From: Bacteroidales bacterium
Lineage (GTDB): Bacteria > Bacteroidota > Bacteroidia > Bacteroidales > UBA3663
Assembly (NCBI GenBank): GCA_004557315.1
Contig: SFEH01000062.1
Location: 1 to 12,030 of the forward strand
Length of the DNA stretch: 12,030 nt
Direction: 5' to 3'
Shown here piece by piece: positions 1 to 7,073 of the stretch. The notes under the pieces were generated by a model. That model saw only the letters and a list, made by a program, of their open reading frames with translations. It did no database searches and was not told the origin of the DNA. Every line of letters begins with the position of its first letter. The stretch's first letter is position 1. The position numbers and the translations under genes are program-made.

Positions 1-2
1 AG

Positions 3-2195
3 TTTCACAATGCCAATGAAGCTTCGATCATAGAGCTGAAATCAGGCAAACTCGATGAATGGAGAAAATGCAGCAAGTCATCGCACCTCATACAGACCCT
101 CCTCTATGCTGAAGTATTGCATTACAACCGAGGTATAGGATATGACAGAATACATAACTACTTATTGTATAACAAATATCCATTGCTGTCAAAGGAACAA
201 TACTGCCGAACATTCGTCGATAAGGCTCTCCAGATCAGGAATCAGATCATCGGATACCTTCATCAGATAGCAACAGGCAAAGGCCATTCGCTATTCACTC
301 CAGAGACCGTCAATGCGATGTATTGTGGCTACAACAAGCTGTGGGACGAATATACCAAGCCTGAACTGATTGAGAATATCAAAATAATCACCGAGGCACA
401 GCCAGCGCTGAAAGAATGGTTCTTCGAGCAGATGCAGTTCATCTTGAGAGAAGAAGAAATAACACGTCTGGGCGAGGAAGGTTCTGTCTGCAACGACAGG
501 GCATTCTCAAATATCTGGCTCAATAGCTATTGCCAGAAATGTGCCGACGGCAAGATCATCTCGCCAATGACAATCGAGAGTCTGACAACAGGTGAAGTGG
601 GCGAAGTGACAGGGATAGTCTTCAGCATCATCAACGACGATGACTTCACGTCGCACGATTTCCGTGTGGGTGACTCCGTCATGATCTACCCTATCGACAA
701 TGTCGAGACAAAAGCCAACTCCCGCATTATCATGCGTGGAAACATCACTGCCATCGAGGATGAAAGTCTGTCAGTGGAACTGCGCAACAGTGAACGTTCC
801 GTGCATTTCGAGAATATTCATGATGTCAGCTTTGCCTGTGAACATGATATCATCAATAGCAGCACCGCCCTCTCCTGCCGATCTTTGTTCCGGATGCTGA
901 AGGCTCCGAAACATTGGCATGAGCTACTGATCGAAGGCAAGACTCCCAAAGCCATCGACTACAAGGAAGAGGATGTGCCATTCATCGACAATCTTGTAGG
1001 ACGGATGCTTGCATCCAAAGACTATTTCGTACTTGTAGGTCCTCCTGGTACGGGAAAGACAAGCGTCGTCCTGCGTAAGCTGATAACTCGTCTTTTTGAA
1101 GAAACATCCGAGAACATTCTGCTGCTCTCGTTCACCCATCGTGCAGTCGATGAGATCTGCAGCACACTCGAAGACATCATAGGAAGCGACAATCCCTTCC
1201 TCGACTACTGCCGATTGGGCTCAGAGTTCGACTGCAATGACCCTCGTTTCACGCGACATCTGCTGTCACACCATATCGACACCTGCAAGAAACGCTCCGA
1301 ACTGCTTCAGAAGATTCATGAGATGCGCATATTCGTATCAACGACCTCGCGCCTCAACATCAACCACTCGCTACTCGACCTAAAAAAGTTCGATACAATC
1401 ATCGTCGATGAGTCATCACAGATTCTCGACTATCAGTTCATCGAACTGCTCACCAATGCCAAGCGATTCATCCTCATAGGCGACCATAAGCAGCTGCCTG
1501 CCGTGACTTTGCAGCAAAGCAAAAACAAGTTGCTGTTCGAACGACTGTTTGACGATAACCTCACCAAGAACCCATCGGTAGTGGGTCATCTTATTCATCA
1601 AGGGAGAATGCATCCTGAAATAGCAAAGTTTGCCAACAGCATGTTCTATAGCAATAGGCTTGAGCCAATACCGTTAAGTCATCAGCTTGAGATAGAAGCA
1701 CCTATGCCAAGATATTTCTTCCTCGACGTGAAACCCGACTCCGAAGAATGCCACTCCAACCAATCGACCAAATGCAATGTCGCAGAAGCAAGGAAGGTGG
1801 GCGATCTCGTGAAGCGTATCTTCGACATCTATCACGAAAAGAAGATCGAAATCAATGCAAAAACCCTGGGCATCATTGTGCCATATCGCAACCAGATTTC
1901 GGCAATAAGGAAGGAACTGGCATTGAGGAACGTCGGTCACAGCGAGTTGATCAATATCGACACCGCTGAAAGATACCAGGGAAGCCAGCGCGACATCATC
2001 ATCTTCACGGCCACAGTGTCAACGCCAAATCAACTGAAACAACTGTCGGCACCTGTAATGATCGAAGGACAGATGATCGACAGAAAACTGAATGTGATCA
2101 TAACACGCGCACGCAAACATCTTTTTATTGTGGGCAACAAGCAGCTCCTTTGTGATAATCCAATCTATCGTGAACTGATTGAAAAAATGTCGTGA
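3..2195 (+). CDS. Dna2/Cas4-like nuclease fused to superfamily 1 DNA helicase (5' partial)
   Basis: The reading frame is open from base 3 with no stop, so the true start lies upstream. The left edge holds the end of a PD-(D/E)XK nuclease: IIELKSGK at 27-50 gives the ExK pair (E 33-35, K 39-41), and QTLLY at 93-107 matches the QxxxY motif of the RecB/Cas4/Dna2 nuclease group. A beta-barrel-like segment follows (about 590-830). The SF1B (Dna2/Upf1-type) helicase motifs come in order: Walker A GPPGTGKT 1038-1061, DESSQ 1407-1421, GDHKQLP 1479-1499, QGRMHPE 1599-1619, QGSQRD 1977-1994, and ITRARKHL near 2100-2123. All catalytic residues look intact. The family cuts and unwinds DNA ends or flaps; a role in repair or processing is inferred. 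A CxxC occurs near 531-542, but I cannot show an Fe-S cluster. A TTG at 117 falls inside the nuclease domain and is not a believable start. Confidence 0.88.
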   Translation, partial: FHNANEASIIELKSGKLDEWRKCSKSSHLIQTLLYAEVLHYNRGIGYDRIHNYLLYNKYPLLSKEQYCRTFVDKALQIRNQIIGYLHQIATGKGHSLFTPETVNAMYCGYNKLWDEYTKPELIENIKIITEAQPALKEWFFEQMQFILREEEITRLGEEGSVCNDRAFSNIWLNSYCQKCADGKIISPMTIESLTTGEVGEVTGIVFSIINDDDFTSHDFRVGDSVMIYPIDNVETKANSRIIMRGNITAIEDESLSVELRNSERSVHFENIHDVSFACEHDIINSSTALSCRSLFRMLKAPKHWHELLIEGKTPKAIDYKEEDVPFIDNLVGRMLASKDYFVLVGPPGTGKTSVVLRKLITRLFEETSENILLLSFTHRAVDEICSTLEDIIGSDNPFLDYCRLGSEFDCNDPRFTRHLLSHHIDTCKKRSELLQKIHEMRIFVSTTSRLNINHSLLDLKKFDTIIVDESSQILDYQFIELLTNAKRFILIGDHKQLPAVTLQQSKNKLLFERLFDDNLTKNPSVVGHLIHQGRMHPEIAKFANSMFYSNRLEPIPLSHQLEIEAPMPRYFFLDVKPDSEECHSNQSTKCNVAEARKVGDLVKRIFDIYHEKKIEINAKTLGIIVPYRNQISAIRKELALRNVGHSELINIDTAERYQGSQRDIIIFTATVSTPNQLKQLSAPVMIEGQMIDRKLNVIITRARKHLFIVGNKQLLCDNPIYRELIEKMS

Positions 2196-2200
2196 AAGAC

Positions 2201-2213
2201 TGCCAAAATGACA
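2201..2213 (+). promoter_or_regulatory. Candidate upstream activator site for the clpB-like gene
   Basis: TGCCAAAATGACA is an imperfect inverted repeat (TGCCA, three bases, TGACA; one mismatch between the arms). It starts just after the helicase stop codon and lies 58 bases upstream of the candidate sigma-54 -24 box, where enhancer-binding activators of sigma-54 promoters can sit. Only one copy is obvious. The functional reading is inference. Confidence 0.3.
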
Positions 2214-2258
2214 ATGAATAGCCTCCGAAAGCGTAAAGTATGACCATCAGACCGACTG

Positions 2259-2273
2259 TGGCACGGCAATTGA
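2259..2273 (+). promoter_or_regulatory. Candidate sigma-54 (-24/-12) promoter
   Basis: TGGCACG, four bases, then TTGA matches the sigma-54 consensus TGGCACG-N4-TTGC with the correct -24/-12 spacing and one mismatch, in the C of the -12 GC pair. The expected transcription start near 2285 would leave a leader of about 24 bases before the ATG at 2309. I see no good TTTG/TAnnTTTG housekeeping promoter in this gap, which favours the sigma-54 reading. The -12 mismatch weakens it. Confidence 0.45.
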
Positions 2274-2308
2274 AAGTTCTGGTGTAAAAACTTTTAATCA
2301 ATTGCATT

Positions 2309-4387
2309 ATGAACAATTATCAGAATCAGAATCAAAATCAGAAAGAGGAGAAGGCACTTGACAAGTATGCCATCAACCTCTGCGAGAAAGCCCGTGCTGG
2401 CAAACTCGACCCTGTGATTGGTCGTGATGATGAGATCAGACGAGTACTGCAAATTCTGTCTCGTCGTACCAAGAACAATCCAGTATTGATCGGTGAACCA
2501 GGAACGGGAAAGACTGCCATTGCTGAAGGTCTCGCTCAACGTATCGTGCGCGGCGATGTGCCCGAGAACTTGAAATCGAAGCAACTCTATTCGCTCGATA
2601 TGGGCGCACTTGTTGCAGGTGCTATGTATAAAGGCGAATTTGAGGAACGACTGAAGAACGTGATCAGCGAAGTACAGCAATCCGATGGCGAGATCATCCT
2701 CTTCATCGATGAGATACATACTCTCGTAGGTGCAGGAGGTGGTCAAGGCGCAATGGATGCTGCCAATATCCTCAAGCCAGCCCTCTCTCGTGGTGAACTG
2801 CGTGCCGTGGGTGCCACTACCCTCAACGAGTATCAGAAATACTTCGAGCAGGACAAGGCTCTTGAACGCCGTTTCCAGAAAGTAATGGTCGATGAGCCAG
2901 ACGAGACTGCTGCCATTGCCATCCTGCGTGGCTTGAAGGAGCGCTATGAGAACCATCATAAGATCCGTATCAAGGATGCTGCCATCATTCAGGCCGTGCG
3001 TCTCTCTACACGATACATCACCGACCGTTTCCTTCCCGACAAGGCTATCGACCTCATCGACGAGGCATCGGCAAAGCTGCGAATGGAACGCGACAGCGAA
3101 CCTGAGGCGCTCGACGAGATACATCGTCAGGTAATGCAGTTCGAGATCGAACGCGAGGCTATCAAGTGGGAGAACGATAAGGTCAAGCTCAATGCTCTTG
3201 ACGAGAAGATCAAGGCGCTGAAGGCTGATGAAGACAAGCTGCGCAAGAAATGGGAGTCAGAGAAAGCCCTCATCAACAAGATACAGCAGAACAAGATCGA
3301 CATCGAGAACCTTAAGTTCCAGGCTGAACAGGCAAAGCAGCATGGCGACTATGGTCAGGTAGCCAAGATCCAGTACGAGACCATCCCTCAAAAGGAGAAG
3401 GAAAACGAACGTCTGCAGGAAGAACTGCACAATCAGGAAGGCGAGTCGCTCATCAAGGAAGAAATCGATGCCAACGACATTGCCGAGGTTGTCAGCAACT
3501 GGACTGGCATCCCTGTCAACAAGATGATGACATCAGAGCGCGACAAGCTCGTTAACCTTGAAGCAGAGCTGCACAAGCGTGTAGTAGGCCAGAATGCCGC
3601 TATCGAGGCAGTGTCGAACGCCATTCGTCGCAGCCGTGCCGGTCTTAATGACCCAAAGCGTCCTATCGGCTCGTTCCTCTTCCTCGGACAGACTGGCGTC
3701 GGCAAGACAGAGCTCGCCAAGGCATTGGCAGAGTTCCTATTCGACGACGAGAAGATGATCACACGTATCGACATGTCAGAGTATCAGGAGAAGTTCAGCG
3801 TGACACGTATGTTCGGTGCGCCTCCGGGATACGTCGGCTATGAGGAAGGCGGTCAGCTCACCGAGGCTGTGCGTCGCAAGCCGTATAGCGTAGTGCTCTT
3901 CGATGAGGTTGAGAAGGCTCATCCTGATGTCTTCAACACCCTGCTTCAGGTACTCGACGAAGGACACATGACCGATGGCAAGGGACGTAACGTCAACTTC
4001 AAGAACACCATCATCATCATGACCAGCAACCTTGCCGAAGAGCAGTTGCGCACGGTGATGAAGCAGGAGTTCATCAACCGTATTGACGAGATAGTCAAGT
4101 TCACGCCACTCTCTGAACAGGACATTCGTGAAGTTGTGGACATCCAGCTCTCAAGATGCTGGTCGATACTCAAGGCCAACGATATTGAGCTGCGCGTCAC
4201 CGATGCAGCTCGTCGATTCCTCGCCAAGGAGGGTTACGATCCACAATTCGGTGCCCGCCCTGTGAAGCGTGCAATACAGAAGTATGTGCTCGATTCATTG
4301 TCTAAGACCTTGCTGTCTGGCGCAATCGATAGGACAAAACCTATTATTGTTGATACCGGAGAAGATGGATTAGTATTCAAAAACTAA
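2309..4387 (+). CDS. clpB: ClpB-type AAA+ disaggregase lacking the N-terminal domain
   Basis: This two-ring AAA+ unfoldase of 692 residues is closest in layout to ClpB, which pulls proteins out of aggregates with DnaK. ATPase 1 has Walker A GEPGTGKT (62-69), a pore-loop Tyr at 107 and Walker B D134/E135. A long charged coiled-coil middle domain (about 261-380) marks it as ClpB rather than ClpA or ClpC. ATPase 2 has Walker A GQTGVGKT (460-467), pore loop GAPPGYVG (Y508), Walker B D532/E533, sensor TSN (572-574) and EFINRID from 587. Two departures from standard ClpB (about 860 residues) stand out. The whole Clp_N substrate-binding domain is missing, replaced by an Asn/Gln-rich lead of about 12 residues. 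Only 12 residues separate TSN from EFINRID, against 32 in E. coli ClpB as I recall it. The ATG follows the candidate sigma-54 promoter closely. No ClpP-binding loop is evident. A full-length ClpB may exist elsewhere in the genome. Confidence 0.88.
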   Translation: MNNYQNQNQNQKEEKALDKYAINLCEKARAGKLDPVIGRDDEIRRVLQILSRRTKNNPVLIGEPGTGKTAIAEGLAQRIVRGDVPENLKSKQLYSLDMGALVAGAMYKGEFEERLKNVISEVQQSDGEIILFIDEIHTLVGAGGGQGAMDAANILKPALSRGELRAVGATTLNEYQKYFEQDKALERRFQKVMVDEPDETAAIAILRGLKERYENHHKIRIKDAAIIQAVRLSTRYITDRFLPDKAIDLIDEASAKLRMERDSEPEALDEIHRQVMQFEIEREAIKWENDKVKLNALDEKIKALKADEDKLRKKWESEKALINKIQQNKIDIENLKFQAEQAKQHGDYGQVAKIQYETIPQKEKENERLQEELHNQEGESLIKEEIDANDIAEVVSNWTGIPVNKMMTSERDKLVNLEAELHKRVVGQNAAIEAVSNAIRRSRAGLNDPKRPIGSFLFLGQTGVGKTELAKALAEFLFDDEKMITRIDMSEYQEKFSVTRMFGAPPGYVGYEEGGQLTEAVRRKPYSVVLFDEVEKAHPDVFNTLLQVLDEGHMTDGKGRNVNFKNTIIIMTSNLAEEQLRTVMKQEFINRIDEIVKFTPLSEQDIREVVDIQLSRCWSILKANDIELRVTDAARRFLAKEGYDPQFGARPVKRAIQKYVLDSLSKTLLSGAIDRTKPIIVDTGEDGLVFKN
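2321..2344 (+). repeat. Hexamer repeat CAGAAT at the ClpB N-terminus
   Basis: Four tandem hexamers (CAGAAT, CAGAAT, CAAAAT, CAGAAA) encode the alternating Gln-Asn lead of the ClpB-like protein, residues 5-12. The unit is a multiple of three, so copy-number change would keep the frame. It may simply be a short polar linker. Confidence 0.6.
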
Positions 4388-4402
4388 CCATTCTGAGCAA
4401 TA

Positions 4403-4450
4403 AAGAGCGAAAAAATGCGAAATATGTGCATTTTTTCGCTCTTGTTTTTT
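4403..4450 (+). terminator. Rho-independent terminator after the clpB-like gene
   Basis: A perfect 16-base-pair stem (4403-4418 pairs with 4428-4443) with a 9-base loop is followed by G and six Ts (4445-4450). It begins 15 bases after the stop codon. The stem contains six A:T pairs in a row, so an A-tract on the left arm may allow weak termination from the other side too. Confidence 0.9.
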
Positions 4451-4478
4451 GTCTATTCAATTTATTCACTTATTTTTG
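4448..4478 (+). promoter_or_regulatory. Bacteroidota-type promoter for the lacI-family gene
   Basis: TTTG at 4448-4451, then 19 bases, then TATTTTTG at 4471-4478 fits the Bacteroidota sigma-ABfr consensus TTTG-N19-21-TAnnTTTG exactly. The -33 box overlaps the T-tract of the preceding terminator. Transcription would begin near 4485, about 20 bases before the ATG at 4505, which fixes that ATG as the start. Confidence 0.8.
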
Positions 4479-4504
4479 CACAACACAACAAACTATTTAA
4501 TGCC

Positions 4505-5524
4505 ATGGGCGAAAAAGAGAAAATCACCATCTATGATCTGGCGCAGAGACTCAACACGACAGCATCGACTGTTTCGAGAGCTCTCCAGAACAACTTGAGG
4601 ATAAGTGCAAAAATGAGAAAGGCTGTGCAAGAACTGGCAGCCGAGTTGAACTATATCCCCGACCCTATTGCACACCATTTGCGCACAGGCAAAGGCAATG
4701 TGTTGGGCATTATCGTGCCTCGCATCGACCGTAATTACTTTGCCACACTGATCAGCTCGTTCCAGACAACGGCACAGAAGCACGACTACAACATAATCAT
4801 TGCAGCAAGCAACGAAAATCAGGAAGAAGAACTGGCAGCCGTCAAGTCACTCATTTCAAAGAAAGTCGATGGCATCGCCATATCGCTTTCTGCCAACAGC
4901 GTCGGAGCAAGCTACGAAGAGCTATGCAACGCCCACCACACCCCTCTGTTATATTTCGACCGAATACCCGAAGAATGTAATACCGACAGCATCACCAACG
5001 ACAATTTCCAGATTGGCTATGATGCCGTGATGCAGCTTCGAAAGAAAGGCTGCAGCAAGATCGGCATCTTTACAGGTCCATTGCGCATGAAGCAATACCA
5101 GGAACGCTTCAACGGATACAAGAAAGCACTCGCTGATGCAGGACTGGAGTTGAACGAGAAATTCGTCTTCGAAAACTGCATCACAATGGAGACCGGCACA
5201 GAAGCGGCACTGAAGATCCTGACCAACGAAGAACGTCCTGACGGCATTTTCTCATCGGGTGACTATTCAGCCATAACAGCCATTGAAATTTTCAAGAAGA
5301 AGGGCATAAGAATACCAGAAGACATTGCCATCATTGGAGTTGCCAACGAGACTTTCGACAATTATCTGAGCACACCCCTCGCATCATTTGACCTCAATCA
5401 GCATCGGACCGCCGAACTGGCAGCTACTATCCTGATCGAGCGACTAAACGATAAAGAAGACGTTTCAGAACCCAAGCATATCATAGTCAAGCACGACCTG
5501 ATATTACGAGACAGTGCGATATAA
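4505..5524 (+). CDS. LacI-family transcriptional regulator
   Basis: This 339-residue protein has the LacI/GalR layout. An N-terminal helix-turn-helix (residues 7-28, including TIYDLAQ and STVSRAL) is followed by a hinge segment DPIAHHLRTGK (53-63) that enters the DNA minor groove in this family. The rest is a periplasmic-binding-protein-like effector domain starting at VLGIIVP (66-72) and running to the end, with recognisable family segments such as DGIAISLS, GYDAVMQLRKKGC, DGIFSSGD and IAIIGVANE. The start is ATG 4505, giving the usual family length. An in-frame ATG at 4415 would lie inside the upstream terminator stem and before the promoter, adding a meaningless hydrophobic lead. Members usually bind sugars and control carbohydrate genes, but no sugar genes flank it here, so effector and targets are unknown. 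Whether it acts on the nqr operon cannot be told from sequence. Confidence 0.92.
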   Translation: MGEKEKITIYDLAQRLNTTASTVSRALQNNLRISAKMRKAVQELAAELNYIPDPIAHHLRTGKGNVLGIIVPRIDRNYFATLISSFQTTAQKHDYNIIIAASNENQEEELAAVKSLISKKVDGIAISLSANSVGASYEELCNAHHTPLLYFDRIPEECNTDSITNDNFQIGYDAVMQLRKKGCSKIGIFTGPLRMKQYQERFNGYKKALADAGLELNEKFVFENCITMETGTEAALKILTNEERPDGIFSSGDYSAITAIEIFKKKGIRIPEDIAIIGVANETFDNYLSTPLASFDLNQHRTAELAATILIERLNDKEDVSEPKHIIVKHDLILRDSAI

Positions 5525-5554
5525 AACATAAAAATATTGCAAACTTAAGATTTC

Positions 5555-5593
5555 AACCTTGGGGACAAACCAAGTCCCAAGGTTTGTTATTTT
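5555..5593 (+). terminator. Rho-independent terminator after the lacI-family gene
   Basis: AACCTTGGGGAC (5555-5566) pairs with GTCCCAAGGTT (5574-5584), giving 11 base pairs with one bulged G and a 7-base loop. The stem is followed by the T-rich TGTTATTTT. It lies about 30 bases after the stop codon and separates the regulator from the nqr operon. Confidence 0.82.
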
Positions 5594-5635
5594 AAATAAT
5601 TTTAAGAATCGCACGCATCGAAATAATATATTTAT

Positions 5636-5643
5636 TATATTCG
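5636..5643 (+). promoter_or_regulatory. Weak candidate -7 element for the nqr operon
   Basis: TATATTCG differs by one base from the Bacteroidota -7 consensus TAnnTTTG and lies 78 bases before the nqrA start. I find no convincing TTTG box 19-21 bases upstream, so this is only the best available guess. The rest of 5594-5720 is AT-rich with no other clear signal, yet a strong operon should have a promoter here. Confidence 0.3.
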
Positions 5644-5720
5644 CGCCGTGTATTATAGGTCTTTCAAAGCATGATCTAATCATAAAACTATATTTTTATC
5701 TATAACAAATTTTTAATTTA

Positions 5721-7070
5721 ATGGCAAGTTTTAAGCTCAAAAAAGGTTTGAACATCAATCTTGCAGGTGCACCTGAAGCAAAGCTCGTCAGCGTACAGGA
5801 GGACAAGAAGTTCTCACTCGTGCCAGACGACTTCGTAGGCATCACCCCTAAGGTTCTTGTCAAAGTGGGCGATTCTGTGTCTGCCGGAACACCATTGTTC
5901 CAGGATAAGAATCACCCTGAGATTAAGTTCGTCAGCGCAGTTAGCGGTACCGTTGAGGCTGTTAACCGTGGCGAGCGTCGCAAAGTGCTTAGCATCGTTG
6001 TCGCAAAAGACGGCAAGGGCACAAGTGTACAACTTCCAGCTGTTAACCCTGCAAGCGCATCTGCAGCGGACATCAAGACTGCTCTCTTGAATGCCGGCGT
6101 ATGGCCATTCATCAAGCAGCGTCCTTACAATGTAGTTGCAAACCCAGAGGTTCAGCCACGCGACATCTTTGTCAGCGCTTGGGACAGTGCTCCACTCGCA
6201 CCAGATTTCTCATTCGTTGTCAAGGGTCAGGAGGCCGAGCTTCAGGCAGGTATCTCTGCTCTCGCAAAGCTCACAGCTGGCAAGGTTTACGTTGGAGTCA
6301 AGGCAGGCACAAGTCTCTTTCTCAAGGACTGTGAAGTGGTTTCGTTCGAGGGTCCACATCCTGCTGGCAACGTGGGTGTTCAGATCAACCACATCAAGCC
6401 TATCAACAAGGGCGAACAGGTATGGACAGTGAGCGCTTACGACCTCATCGTGATTGGTCGTGCACTCGCAGGCAAGGTCGATTTCAGCCGCATCATCACA
6501 GTTGCAGGTTCAGAGATCGTTGCTCCTGCTTATGCAAAGGTTCTTCCTGGTTCTTCAATCGCTTCAGTAGTTGCAGGCAAGGTTAAGGGTGCTGACTACA
6601 CTCAGCGCTTCATCGCTGGCAACGTGCTCACAGGTCAGAACGCTGGCAAGGAAGGCACAGTAGGTTTCTATGACAACACCGTGACAGTCATTCCTGATGG
6701 CGGTGACACCGACGAGATGTTCGGCTGGATCACTCCAGGTCTCAACCGTTACTCTACAAGCCCAACAGGTCTTGCAGGTCTCTTCGGTCTGTTCAAGTCA
6801 AAGTCATGGACTCTCGATGCTCGTCTCAAGGGTGGCTCGCGTGCTCTTATCGTAAGTGGTGACTGGGAGAAGGTGTTCCCTATGGATATCTTCCCAGAGG
6901 AGCTTTACAAGGCTACACTGACATTCAACATCGACCGCATGGAGGCTCTCGGCATCTATGAGGTTGCTCCAGAAGACTTCGCTCTTTGTGAGTTTGTTGA
7001 CGCATCTAAGACACCTGTGCAGCAGGTCATCGCAGATGGATTGGTTAAACTCCGTAAAGAAATGGAATAA
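5721..7070 (+). CDS. nqrA: Na+-translocating NADH:quinone reductase subunit A
   Basis: NqrA is the peripheral cytoplasmic subunit of Na+-NQR. It carries no known redox centre and sits on NqrB, where inhibitor and quinone-analogue work places it near the quinone site. The 449 residues match the family length (about 446 in Vibrio). Visible family features are the N-terminal KLKKGLNINLAG, a biotinyl-like segment around residues 40-95 (VLVKVGDSVSAGTPLF, then VSAVSGTVEAVNRGERR), the central DEMFGWITPGLNRYS, and the C-terminal VFPMDIFPEEL with EVAPEDFALCEFVDASKTPVQQ. No membrane helix is evident, as expected. It opens the operon, with its own upstream gap of 196 bases, and nqrB follows after only three bases. 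No Shine-Dalgarno sequence precedes the ATG. Arginine codons are almost all CGT or CGC, in keeping with high expression. Confidence 0.96.
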   Translation: MASFKLKKGLNINLAGAPEAKLVSVQEDKKFSLVPDDFVGITPKVLVKVGDSVSAGTPLFQDKNHPEIKFVSAVSGTVEAVNRGERRKVLSIVVAKDGKGTSVQLPAVNPASASAADIKTALLNAGVWPFIKQRPYNVVANPEVQPRDIFVSAWDSAPLAPDFSFVVKGQEAELQAGISALAKLTAGKVYVGVKAGTSLFLKDCEVVSFEGPHPAGNVGVQINHIKPINKGEQVWTVSAYDLIVIGRALAGKVDFSRIITVAGSEIVAPAYAKVLPGSSIASVVAGKVKGADYTQRFIAGNVLTGQNAGKEGTVGFYDNTVTVIPDGGDTDEMFGWITPGLNRYSTSPTGLAGLFGLFKSKSWTLDARLKGGSRALIVSGDWEKVFPMDIFPEELYKATLTFNIDRMEALGIYEVAPEDFALCEFVDASKTPVQQVIADGLVKLRKEME

Positions 7071-7073
7071 GTC

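Noticed and set aside
117..2195. TTG at 117 as the start of the helicase gene
   Set aside because: The same frame is open back to base 3 and encodes nuclease motifs (ExK, QxxxY) across this codon, so the real start is outside the window.
2294..3124. 276-codon open frame on the minus strand across the clpB-like gene
   Set aside because: It lies opposite a strongly conserved AAA+ module, and its protein has no recognisable domain; long antisense frames are common opposite codon-biased genes.
4415..4504. 30-residue hydrophobic extension of the LacI-family protein from ATG 4415
   Set aside because: The ATG is inside the terminator hairpin and upstream of the promoter; the protein from 4505 has the normal family length and begins right before the helix-turn-helix.
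5617..5643. Possible palindromic operator (CGAA ... TTCG) before nqrA
   Set aside because: Only the outer four bases pair and the interior is AT-rich and mismatched; this is not enough to claim a LacI-family site.
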